DNA of 64,000 nt from Rhizobiales bacterium 62-17 (GTDB taxonomy: Bacteria > Pseudomonadota > Alphaproteobacteria > Rhizobiales > Beijerinckiaceae). A program made the translations under genes and the position numbers. Below, one piece after another: positions 17,714 through 25,596 of this stretch; position 1 is the first letter of the stretch; each line of letters starts with the position of its first letter. Below the pieces are notes generated by a model. The model had not been told where the DNA came from. It did no database searches and was given only the letters and a program-made list of their open reading frames with translations. Location of the stretch: assembly GCA_001898965.1 (NCBI GenBank), contig MKVW01000009.1:1656479-1720478 (forward strand), written 5' to 3'.

Positions 17714-18538
17714 ATGGCTAATCTCGATATCGAACATCTGACCCCGGCGATCGGGTCTGTGATCCACGGCATCGATCTGGCGGATAAAACCGCGATCGAT
17801 CGATATGGCGAAGAACTGCGCCGGGTCTTTGTGGAGCGTCAGGTGATTTTCTTTCGCGACCAGAAGCTCGATCCCGATGCGCAGGTGGCATTTTCGCGCC
17901 TGTTCGGTGATGTCAGGCCGGTTTCATCGACGTTTCCCTCCCATCCCGACAATCCGCATCTCGAAATCCTGCAAAGCAAAGGCACGCGAACGGGCACGGA
18001 CGTGTGGCATGCCGATCTGACCTGGCAGAAAAACCCGCCCATCGGCGCCTGCCTTTATGCCGTCAATGTCCCGCCTGCTGGCGGCGACACGATGTGGTCG
18101 AGCATGACTGCTGCCTATGACGCGCTCGACGAAAAGTTCCGCGCCTATATCGACGACATGACGGCCATCCACGATTGGGAGGGGCCAGAGCTCATCGCCG
18201 GTGTACGCGCGTCGCCCGATGCGCAGCAGCGTTACGAGGACATGCGCAAGCGCTTCCCGCCCATCGAACAGCCAGTCGTCAAGGTCCACCCGGAAAGCGG
18301 CCGGCGGCTGATCTATGTCAATACGCTCTACACGACCCGGATCGTCGGCGTGACCCGCGCCGAGAGCAGCGCCCTGACAAACTTCCTGTCCGGCTTGTCA
18401 TCGGTGCCGGAATGGCAGGTGCGTTTCCGCTGGCAACCGGGCTCCGTCGCGGTGTGGGACAATCGCGCGGTTCAGCACTATGCTGTCAATGATTATCATC
18501 CATATCCGCGCCTGATGCATCGGGTGACGGTCTATTAA
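17714..18538 (+). CDS. TauD/TfdA family 2-oxoglutarate-dependent dioxygenase
   Basis: A 274-residue Fe(II)/2-oxoglutarate dioxygenase. The iron triad appears as His99 and Asp101 in WHADLT and His255, the same numbers as in E. coli TauD. Arg266 and Arg270, which in TauD bind 2-oxoglutarate and the taurine sulfonate, are both present. A histidine that contacts taurine near position 70 in TauD is not evident (V70 here), so the substrate is probably another sulfonate or a TfdA-like ether or acid. Such enzymes hydroxylate next to the sulfonate and release sulfite. Ribosome-binding sequence is weak (CAGGTG). It lies inside a sulfonate-type ABC operon. Confidence 0.9.
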   Translation: MANLDIEHLTPAIGSVIHGIDLADKTAIDRYGEELRRVFVERQVIFFRDQKLDPDAQVAFSRLFGDVRPVSSTFPSHPDNPHLEILQSKGTRTGTDVWHADLTWQKNPPIGACLYAVNVPPAGGDTMWSSMTAAYDALDEKFRAYIDDMTAIHDWEGPELIAGVRASPDAQQRYEDMRKRFPPIEQPVVKVHPESGRRLIYVNTLYTTRIVGVTRAESSALTNFLSGLSSVPEWQVRFRWQPGSVAVWDNRAVQHYAVNDYHPYPRLMHRVTVY

Positions 18539-18575
18539 GTTCCGAGCAGACAGAACGAGCTAACGGAGGACCAAC

Positions 18576-19397
18576 GTGTCTGTAGCTCTGGTTGTTTCCG
18601 ACGCAACGTCCGGCCACGATCGGCGCGATACGTTGATCTCTTTGAAGGACGCCGGCAAGACCTATGACACCCGCAGCGGTCCGGTGGTGGCCGTCGAGGC
18701 CGTCAGTCTGGACCTGGCGCGTGGCGAAACCCTGGCGCTCCTGGGGCCGAGCGGTTGCGGCAAGAGCACGCTTTTGATGATGATCGCCGGTCTGCTCGAG
18801 CCGAGCTGCGGCCACATCGTCATCAACGGTGCGCCGTTGAGCGGACCGATCCCAGAACTGGGATTTGTTTTCCAGCGCGATTTGCTTCTCGATTGGCGCA
18901 CCGTGCTCGACAATGTCCTTCTGCCTTTTGCCCTGATCGGACAGGATCCGAAACGGCATGAGCAGCGTGCGCGGCTACTTCTCGAGCGGGTCGGTCTCGC
19001 CGGCTTTGAGAACAAGCGGCCCTATGAATTGTCCGGCGGCATGCGTCAGCGGGTGGCGATCTGCCGGGCCTTGATCGGCGATCCGGATATCTTCCTGCTC
19101 GATGAACCGTTCGCCGCGCTCGACGCCTTCACGCGCGAGCAAATGCAGCTCGACATGCAGCGCCTCTCCCTCGATAAGCCGCGCACGACCATTCTCGTGA
19201 CCCATGAGATCAGCGAAGCCGTCTTCATGGCCGATAAAGTCGCGGTGATGACGGCGCGTCCGAGCCGCATTCATCAGATCATCGATATCGATCTGCCGCG
19301 TCCCCGCAACATGAAGACGCGCGAAACCGAGGCGTTCGCACGCTATATCACCAAGATACATGGCCTTTTTGCCAGCCTGGGGGTGATCCGTGGCTGA
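18576..19397 (+). CDS. ABC transporter ATP-binding protein, TauB/SsuB type
   Basis: A 273-residue ATPase with Walker A GPSGCGKST, signature LSGGMRQRVAICRAL, Walker B IFLLDEPFAALD and switch histidine in LVTHEISE. It starts at GTG 18576 six bases after GGAGGA (18565-18570), and its end overlaps the permease gene by eight bases. It completes the transporter begun by the SsuA-like binding protein. The family is that of nitrate, sulfonate and bicarbonate importers. Confidence 0.93.
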   Translation: MSVALVVSDATSGHDRRDTLISLKDAGKTYDTRSGPVVAVEAVSLDLARGETLALLGPSGCGKSTLLMMIAGLLEPSCGHIVINGAPLSGPIPELGFVFQRDLLLDWRTVLDNVLLPFALIGQDPKRHEQRARLLLERVGLAGFENKRPYELSGGMRQRVAICRALIGDPDIFLLDEPFAALDAFTREQMQLDMQRLSLDKPRTTILVTHEISEAVFMADKVAVMTARPSRIHQIIDIDLPRPRNMKTRETEAFARYITKIHGLFASLGVIRG

Positions 19398-20202
19398 TGC
19401 TGGCATCACGCTTTCGCACCGCGCTGAGCGTTCGTTTGGCGGCGCTGCGCGCCTCAAAGGACTGTTCTGGCCGCTCGCTTCCGCGGCCTTGGCGCTCGGT
19501 GTCTGGGCGCTGGTCGTTATCCTGGCGAAACCGGCGCCTTACATTCTCCCGGCGCCCTGGGATGTTTTGGCCCGCATCTGGACCGACCGCTCTTTGCTCG
19601 CCAGCCATGGCCTCGTGACAATGGCAGAAATTCTGGCCGGGCTTCTCATCAGTATCGTCATCGCGATTCCGCTTGGCATCGCCATTGTCGCCGTTCCCAC
19701 GGCCGAGAAACTGCTCTATCCGATCGTCGTCGCCTTCAATGCGATCCCGAAAGTCGCATTGGCACCGCTCTTCGTCGTCTGGTTCGGCTATGGTTTTCTG
19801 CCGCGCGTTCTGATCACCAGTTCGATCGCTTTCTTTCCTATCCTGGTTTCGACCATATCCGGCCTTGTCGGGATCGAACCCGATCTGTTGCGCCTGGCGC
19901 GCGTGCTGCGCGCGCGCAAATTTCAAGTGTTCCTGCGCATGCGTCTGCCGCACGCGCTGCCATCGATCTTTGCCGGCATCAAGGTCGGCACCAGCCTTGC
20001 GGTCATCGGCGGCATCATCGGCGAATTCGTCGCCTCCGACAGCGGCTGGGGTTATCTTTTGGTGCAGGCGAGCGGCACGCTCGACACGACGATCATGTTC
20101 GCCGTCGTGATCATTCTCGCCGTAGTGGCCAGTTGTTTATTCTCCGCCGTCGCTTGGGTCGAGCGGATGATGGTGTCCTGGCACGCATCCCAGCGCAGTT
20201 AG
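19390..20202 (+). CDS. ABC transporter permease, TauC/SsuC type
   Basis: A 270-residue inner-membrane permease with about six helices and an EAA-type cytoplasmic loop (DLLRLARVLRARKFQVFLRM). It starts at GTG 19390 inside the ATPase gene, a coupling typical of subunits made in equal amounts. Last gene of the five-gene MetE-like operon; it ends a few bases before the convergent DUF427 gene. No terminator hairpin was seen in the five-base gap. Confidence 0.92.
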   Translation: MADAGITLSHRAERSFGGAARLKGLFWPLASAALALGVWALVVILAKPAPYILPAPWDVLARIWTDRSLLASHGLVTMAEILAGLLISIVIAIPLGIAIVAVPTAEKLLYPIVVAFNAIPKVALAPLFVVWFGYGFLPRVLITSSIAFFPILVSTISGLVGIEPDLLRLARVLRARKFQVFLRMRLPHALPSIFAGIKVGTSLAVIGGIIGEFVASDSGWGYLLVQASGTLDTTIMFAVVIILAVVASCLFSAVAWVERMMVSWHASQRS

Positions 20203-20207
20203 AATAT

Positions 20208-20567
20208 TCAGCTCTCGACGATGGAATCGACCTTGCTTGGATAAAAGGCCAGGTGATCCTTGATCTTGTCGACAGCCGGATAGGGCGCTTCATAGCTCCA
20301 CACCGCATTGGCGCCCGCCGGGCCGCTTTCGCTGATGCTGAAATAGGAGCAGTCGCCCTTGTAAGGGCAATAAGTGGTGTGATCGGTGCGCCGCAGGGCG
20401 TTCATGTCGACATCGCTGCGCGGAATGTAGTGAACGGGCGGAATGCTGGCTTCCACCAAGGTGAGGGTGCGCGTGCTGTCGGCAACTACTTTCCCGCCGA
20501 CCGTGATGACGATCCGCTTCGGGTTGGCGGTGATGGTAATGGGATGATCAGGTCCAGGTACTTTCAT
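20208..20567 (-). CDS. DUF427 domain protein
   Basis: A 119-residue DUF427 protein, recognised by its TTYCPYKGDCSYFSI-like core and the acidic tail. The family has a beta-tent fold and an unproven function, possibly nucleotide or small-molecule related. I start at ATG 20567, five to six bases after GGGAG, rather than at the longer frame from 20585. It is the next minus-strand gene after the egt transporter genes and ends 22 bases from the fused permease stop, so it could be the end of that operon, although nothing else ties it to ergothioneine. Confidence 0.88.
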   Translation of the reverse strand: MKVPGPDHPITITANPKRIVITVGGKVVADSTRTLTLVEASIPPVHYIPRSDVDMNALRRTDHTTYCPYKGDCSYFSISESGPAGANAVWSYEAPYPAVDKIKDHLAFYPSKVDSIVES

Positions 20568-20589
20568 GATGGGCTCCCGTTTCATCGAT

Positions 20590-22143
20590 TCAGGGCGATA
20601 GTCCGATGCTTTTTGCCAGTCCCGCTGCCGCTTGGGCCGGGCTCATTTTACCGACTTCCTTGTCGACCTCGTAATTGGCGGCGCGCATCTTCTCGACAGA
20701 TAGGGCGCCGATCAGCGGTTGCAAGGCGCGTCGCAACACCGGATCGTCGGCCCGCTTCGGGGCCATCAGCACGACGGCGTCATAGTTCGGCACGGCGTGA
20801 TGCGGATCCTCCAGAACCGTCAGATCGTCGGCGGCGATCCGCCCATCGCTGGAATAGGCCGAGATCACATCAACGGTCCCGTCCGCTAGCGCGCGATACA
20901 TGAAGGTCGGATTATAAGAAAATTGCTGCCTGAATTGCAGCCCGTAACTTTGCTTGAGAGCCGCCCATTCCGGCCGGTCGAGAAATTCGATGTCCGATCC
21001 CAACGACAACTCGCCGGCGCGGCGCGCCAGATCGTCGATACGGCTTATGCCCAATTCGCTGGCGCGTTGCTGGCGCATCGCCAGCACATAGGCATTTTCG
21101 AAGCCGAGCCGGCCAAGAAGCGTGACGCCATATTCGGCTTTCGTCCAGCGCGTCAGCTCGCTGAGCATCTGGTCGCGTGGCGGCATGTCGCTGCGGCCCA
21201 TCGCATTGGTCCACAGCGTTCCCGTATAATCGACATAGGCATCGAGTTCGCTGTTGGCGAGCGCCCGAAAGGCGACGGCCGAACCCAGGCCTTCCTTGAT
21301 CGTTACGGTGGCGCCGGCCTGACGCAAGCGGGCGGCGATCAATTCGGCGAGAATGAACTGCTCGCTAAAATTCTTGGCGCCGATCACATAAGCGCTGGTC
21401 TGGCTGCGGGCCAAAGGAACGAGAGAGATACCGATCAGCGCTACCAGCCCCGCGATACCCGCGAACAGGCGGCGCTTGTCGCGCAACGCGGTCGCTTTCT
21501 CCACCAAAGCCAGCAACAGATCGACCAGAATGGCGAGGATCGCGGCGGCCGCGCAGCCAAACAGAACGAACACCCAGTTCTCGGTCTGCAAGCCGGAGAA
21601 GATATAATTGCCGAGGCTCGTCTGGCCGACCGGCGTCGCCAATGTCGCAGCGCCGATCGTCCACACGGCAGCCATGCGTACGCCAGCCATGATCACGGGG
21701 GCTGCGAGCGGCAGATCGACTTGCAACAATTGCTGGCGCCGCGTCATGCCGACGCCTTGCGCGGCTTCCGTAATCGTCGGATCGATGCCGGTGAGGCCGG
21801 TCACGGTATTCCGCAGGATCGGCAGAATGGCATAAAGCGTCAGCGCGGCGACCGAAGGCAGGAAGCCGAGGGCAGGAACGGAGAAGCCGAAACTATCCTG
21901 CGTCAACTCCGAAACGGCGAGCAGCACCGGATAGAACAGGGCCAGCATGGCAAGGCCCGGAATGGTCTGGATCACGCTGGCGACGGCCAGAAGCCCGCCG
22001 CGCAGACGCGGAAAGCGCAAAGCGGCGGCCGCAAGCGGAATGCTGATCAGCCCGCCCAGCACCAGCGCGGCGAGGGACAATAGAATATGTTGCGATAGAT
22101 ATTGCGGCAAAAGGGCGAAAGCTTCCGCGATACGGCTGTTCAT
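20590..22143 (-). CDS. fused permease/substrate-binding protein of an OpuC-like importer, candidate EgtU
   Basis: A 517-residue chain: about 1-210 is an OpuCB-like permease (RNTVTGLTGIDPTITEAAQG loop with the EAA pattern), and from about 230 to the end a betaine-type binding domain begins (IGAKNFSEQFILAELI, then LDAYVDYTGTLW). Fused proteins of this shape are known as osmoprotectant transporters and, in Streptococcus pneumoniae and Helicobacter pylori, as EgtU, the ergothioneine importer. It is directly downstream of egtB-egtD and an ATPase on the same strand, so ergothioneine or a trimethylated precursor (hercynine) is the simplest substrate; glycine betaine or choline is the alternative. 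ATG 22143 overlaps the ATPase stop by four bases. Confidence 0.85.
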   Translation of the reverse strand: MNSRIAEAFALLPQYLSQHILLSLAALVLGGLISIPLAAAALRFPRLRGGLLAVASVIQTIPGLAMLALFYPVLLAVSELTQDSFGFSVPALGFLPSVAALTLYAILPILRNTVTGLTGIDPTITEAAQGVGMTRRQQLLQVDLPLAAPVIMAGVRMAAVWTIGAATLATPVGQTSLGNYIFSGLQTENWVFVLFGCAAAAILAILVDLLLALVEKATALRDKRRLFAGIAGLVALIGISLVPLARSQTSAYVIGAKNFSEQFILAELIAARLRQAGATVTIKEGLGSAVAFRALANSELDAYVDYTGTLWTNAMGRSDMPPRDQMLSELTRWTKAEYGVTLLGRLGFENAYVLAMRQQRASELGISRIDDLARRAGELSLGSDIEFLDRPEWAALKQSYGLQFRQQFSYNPTFMYRALADGTVDVISAYSSDGRIAADDLTVLEDPHHAVPNYDAVVLMAPKRADDPVLRRALQPLIGALSVEKMRAANYEVDKEVGKMSPAQAAAGLAKSIGLSP

Positions 22144-22946
22144 CGCGCCGCACCCGTGTCGCCGATCATGGCCTGAATGCGCTCCGCCTGTCGCCGCGGT
22201 AAATTCAACAGGTCGAAGACCATTGGATTGCTGGTGTCGTTCAAGAGGGTGCCCGGCGTGCCGTCGCAAACGATCTGGCCGCCATGCATGACGATGATGC
22301 GGTCGCTCAGCAAAGCCGCTTCCTGCATGTCATGGGTGACCATGACGGTGGTGAGGCCGAGCTTGTCGTGGAGATCGCGATAGCCTTGCGCAAGTGTGTC
22401 GCGGGTCAGGGGATCGAGCGCGCCGAAGGGCTCGTCCATCAAAACGATATCCGGCTCGGCGGCGAGCGCGCGGGCAATGCCCACCCGTTGCTTCTGCCCG
22501 CCCGACAGCATGTTGACCGAACGATCGAGATAATCGGTCGGCAGATCGACCAGCTCCATCATCTCGACGAGACGGGTAGCGATACGCGGCTCAGGCCAGC
22601 GCAGCAGGCGCGGCGTGACCGCGATGTTTTCGGCCACGCTCATATGGGGGAACAAGCCGACATTCTGAATGACATAGCCGATGTTGCGGCGCAGACTGAT
22701 CGCATTGTCCTTTGACAGGATATCGCCGTCGATGGTGACGGAGCCGCGATCCGGCGTGTTGAGGCCGTTGATCGTCTTGAGCAGAGAGGTCTTTCCCGAG
22801 CCGGAGGCACCGACCAGGGAGACGAAGGTTCCGGCGTCGATGTTCAACGACACATCATTGACGGCGAGCGATTGCCCGCCGTCGAAAGAAATGCTGATGC
22901 CGGTCAGCTCGATCAGAGGCTTGGACGTGCCGTCCGCTTGCTGCAT
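22140..22946 (-). CDS. OpuCA/ProV-like ABC ATP-binding protein, candidate EgtV
   Basis: A 268-residue quaternary-amine-class ATPase with Walker A GASGSGKTS, signature MLSGGQKQRVGIARAL, Walker B IVLMDEPFGALDP and switch histidine MVTHDMQE. It has no C-terminal CBS pair, unlike OpuCA/ProV, so no built-in osmotic gate. It starts 38 bases after egtD and overlaps the fused permease. This supports one operon from egtB through the transporter. The call as ergothioneine importer rests on the operon, not on residues of the ATPase. Confidence 0.9.
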   Translation of the reverse strand: MQQADGTSKPLIELTGISISFDGGQSLAVNDVSLNIDAGTFVSLVGASGSGKTSLLKTINGLNTPDRGSVTIDGDILSKDNAISLRRNIGYVIQNVGLFPHMSVAENIAVTPRLLRWPEPRIATRLVEMMELVDLPTDYLDRSVNMLSGGQKQRVGIARALAAEPDIVLMDEPFGALDPLTRDTLAQGYRDLHDKLGLTTVMVTHDMQEAALLSDRIIVMHGGQIVCDGTPGTLLNDTSNPMVFDLLNLPRRQAERIQAMIGDTGAAR

Positions 22947-22983
22947 TCAATTTCCGCTTTGTCTGGCCTTGTGCGGCTGCAGA

Positions 22984-23961
22984 CTAACGCGGATTGAAGC
23001 GCAGGTCATGCACGCTGAAGAGCGTGTTCGCGTCTGTCCAACGCTCCAGCGTCTCAAAGCCGGCCTTTCCAGCCAGTTCGGTGAATCCGTCGAGCGAATA
23101 TTTGTGTGAATTCTCCGTATGAATTCGTTCGCCGGCGGCGAAATCGAATGTTCGGTCGAGCACTTTCACCGTCTGCTGGCGGCGGCTTTCAAGATGCATC
23201 TCGATGCGAGACTGAGTGGCATTCCAAATGGCGCGATGTTTGAAGGCATCGAGGTCGAACGTGCCGGAGAGTTCGCGATTGATGCGCTCAAGGACATTGA
23301 GATTGAAGTCGGCGGTGACGCCGACTGCATCGTCATAGGCTGGAATGAGGATGGCCGGGTCCTTGATGAGATCGACGCCGACGATCAGTCGCGATTGCGG
23401 ACCGAGCCGTTCGCCCATGGTGTGTAGCAGGCCTTGCGCGGCATCGCGCGTCAGATTGCCGATGGTGGAGCCGGGAAAGAAACCGAGACGCGGTTTTTGG
23501 CGCAATGACGCTGGCAGGTCGATCTCGGCAAGGAAGTCACCGACGACGGGGAAGATGCGCAGCCCTGGTATTTTCGCAGAGAGGCGGATGCGTGCATCTT
23601 CAAGAGCCGCTTCGGACACGTCGATCGGCACATAGGCGGCAAGCTTGTTCAGGGCCGAGAGCAGAATCTCGGTCTTGCGGCTGGAGCCCGAGCCATATTC
23701 GACCAGCACGGAGCCCGGCTCCGTCCGCGCGACGATCGCCGGCGCGCAGTCTTGCAGAATGCGCGTCTCGGTGCGGGTCGGATAATATTCGGGCAGTTCG
23801 GTGATCTGTTCGAACAGATCGCTGCCTTTGGCGTCATAGAACCAGCGGCATGACAGGCTCTTGCTCGCTTGCGAGAGGCCATGAATGACATCGGCGGCGA
23901 ATTCCATCTTGTCCGGGGAGGTCGCGATGGCGGGGCGGTGTTTGAGAGAGGAGGTCATCAT
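22984..23961 (-). CDS. egtD: L-histidine N(alpha)-methyltransferase
   Basis: A 325-residue SAM-dependent enzyme that trimethylates histidine to hercynine, the first step of ergothioneine synthesis. Features: RYYDAKGSDLFEQI-like N-terminal (here WFYDAKGSDLFEQITELPEYY), the SAM motif VEYGSGSS, and the later FFPGSTIGN. These are diagnostic for EgtD. Length matches the family (about 320). Its start (tandem ATG at 23961/23958) overlaps the egtB stop, so the two proteins are made together. A longer frame running back to 24291 is a shadow over egtB. Confidence 0.96.
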   Translation of the reverse strand: MMTSSLKHRPAIATSPDKMEFAADVIHGLSQASKSLSCRWFYDAKGSDLFEQITELPEYYPTRTETRILQDCAPAIVARTEPGSVLVEYGSGSSRKTEILLSALNKLAAYVPIDVSEAALEDARIRLSAKIPGLRIFPVVGDFLAEIDLPASLRQKPRLGFFPGSTIGNLTRDAAQGLLHTMGERLGPQSRLIVGVDLIKDPAILIPAYDDAVGVTADFNLNVLERINRELSGTFDLDAFKHRAIWNATQSRIEMHLESRRQQTVKVLDRTFDFAAGERIHTENSHKYSLDGFTELAGKAGFETLERWTDANTLFSVHDLRFNPR

Positions 23962-25238
23962 GCATCTTCCACGAGGCGCAGGCCCATGAACTGCCAGCGC
24001 TGCCAGGGGTAAAAGAAATTGCGATAGGTGGAGCGCGAATGGTCGCGCGGGGTCGCGCAGGACGCGCCGCGCAGCACCATTTGGCTCACCATGAACTTGC
24101 CATTGTATTCGCCGATGGCGCCGGCCGGCGGCACATAGCCGGGATATTGCAGATAGGCGCTCTGCGTCCATTCCCAGCAATCGCCGAACATTTGCCGCAG
24201 ACCCTGCTGTGGCCGCGCCGGCATGGGGCGCAGAAGGTCGCTGCCGAGATCGTTGCAGTCGCGAGCCGCGTGTGCTGAGGCGACTTCCCATTCGAATTCG
24301 GTTGGCAGCCGCTTGCCGGCGAAGCGGGCATAGGCGTCCGCTTCATAGTAAGAGACGTGGCAGACCGGAGCTTCGCGATCGATCGGTTGCAGGCCGCCCA
24401 ATCCCATCTGCAGCCATTGGCCATCCTGCTCCACATAATAAAGCGGTGCACGCCAGCCTTCGCGCTGTGCCATGGCCCAGCCGTCAGCCAACCAGAGATT
24501 GGCCGTGCGATAGCCGTCCCCCTGCATGAAATCCAACCATTCGCCATTCGTCACCAGGCGGTCGGCCATTTTGAACGGATGGATCAAGGCGCGATGGCGC
24601 GGCAATTCATTGTCGAAGGAAAAGGATCCGCCGGCATGGCCGACCTCCGCGATGCCCCCCTCAAAAGCTATCCATTGCGTGGTAGGAGACGCATCGGCCT
24701 TCTTCGGATCGGCGAGCGTGCGATACGCGGGACGCAGGGGGCTCTGCGCGAACAGCGCCAGAATATCGGTCAGCAACAATTCCTGATGTTGTTGCTCGTG
24801 ATTGAGACCGATCTCCAGAAGAGTGGCGATCGGCTTCTCCTGCGCCTTGCCGCTGGCATGGAGCCGCGTCAAGCCCTCATCCACATAGGCGCGATAGTCC
24901 ATCACTTCGTCGTGCGTGGGGCGTGTCAGTATGCCTCGCCGCCCGCGCGGATGTCGTTCGCCTTCAGCCTCGTAATAGGAATTGAAGCAATAGGGAAAAC
25001 GCTCATCAAATAGCCGATAGCCGTCGAGATGCGGCTTCAGCACGAAGGTTTCGAAGAACCAGGTGGTGTGGGCGAGATGCCATTTCGTCGGGCTCGCATC
25101 ATCCATGGCCTGGACGCATTGATCTTCCGCCGAGAGCGGATCGGCAAGGGCCACGGATTGCTGTCGTGTCGCGAAGATCCGGGCGTCCAGTCCAGTCGGC
25201 GGCGAAAGGGCAGCATCGGGCGGGCGATGAAAGTTCAT
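23958..25238 (-). CDS. egtB: hercynine oxygenase (ergothioneine biosynthesis)
   Basis: A 426-residue iron enzyme joining hercynine to a thiol donor (gamma-glutamylcysteine or cysteine) with oxygen. The N-terminal DinB-like part carries WHLAHTTWFFE (histidines 54 and 57) and the H-x3-H-x-E iron motif HEQQHQE (147-153); the C-terminal formylglycine-generating-like domain runs from about 200. No egtA or egtC is nearby, which suggests either direct use of cysteine or distant genes. EgtE is also absent in this window. The start follows GGAGGAAA. It is the first gene of the egtB-egtD-transporter operon. Confidence 0.95.
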   Translation of the reverse strand: MNFHRPPDAALSPPTGLDARIFATRQQSVALADPLSAEDQCVQAMDDASPTKWHLAHTTWFFETFVLKPHLDGYRLFDERFPYCFNSYYEAEGERHPRGRRGILTRPTHDEVMDYRAYVDEGLTRLHASGKAQEKPIATLLEIGLNHEQQHQELLLTDILALFAQSPLRPAYRTLADPKKADASPTTQWIAFEGGIAEVGHAGGSFSFDNELPRHRALIHPFKMADRLVTNGEWLDFMQGDGYRTANLWLADGWAMAQREGWRAPLYYVEQDGQWLQMGLGGLQPIDREAPVCHVSYYEADAYARFAGKRLPTEFEWEVASAHAARDCNDLGSDLLRPMPARPQQGLRQMFGDCWEWTQSAYLQYPGYVPPAGAIGEYNGKFMVSQMVLRGASCATPRDHSRSTYRNFFYPWQRWQFMGLRLVEDA

Positions 25239-25540
25239 GAGTTCGTTTCCTCCGACTTCAGTCGCTCATCGTTCGGTCCAGTGTGTTTAACGGAGACCAG
25301 GACGATTAGTTGCCTGAAAATGCACTAAATGACGGCACTGAGCCCGATAATCGGGCCAGTTTCGGTCTGCGGTCAGATAGGGGCCGGGCAGCGCCAGCAC
25401 AATGTTTGTCGGCCAGCGCTCCTGACAGGAAATGTCAGGAGACTGGCACGAGCGGACTTAAGCAGAAAATGGGGCGGGATGCCAAATTTCGCACACGAGC
25501 CCGCCGCATTGGCGAAGCCTCGATGATTTCACTGCATGGC
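25239..25540. promoter_or_regulatory. gene-free spacer upstream of egtB with a 9-bp inverted repeat
   Basis: No coding region is supported here. The main structure is a perfect inverted repeat, CTCCTGACA at 25419-25427 with TGTCAGGAG at 25433-25441 and a five-base centre, about 180 bases before the egtB start. It could be an operator or a hairpin of an upstream leader. The spacer should hold the egtB promoter; I could not settle -35 and -10 boxes. Confidence 0.45.
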
Positions 25541-25576
25541 TCAAAGAAAAACGCCGCGATCATGGATCGCGGCGTT
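25541..25576 (-). terminator. intrinsic terminator after the TRAP binding-protein gene
   Basis: A perfect 12-bp stem (25550-25561 with 25565-25576) and ATG loop. Read on the minus strand it follows the dctP stop by about 20 bases and is succeeded by a run TTTTTCTTT (25541-25549 complement). This is a textbook factor-independent terminator for the FAH-VOC-dctP operon. Confidence 0.85.
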
Positions 25577-25596
25577 GAAACTCTGCCGATAGGAGA

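Noticed and set aside
20923-22083. Plus-strand open frame of about 386 codons over the OpuC-like gene
   Set aside because: Glutamine/arginine/glycine-rich shadow of a clear minus-strand transporter gene.
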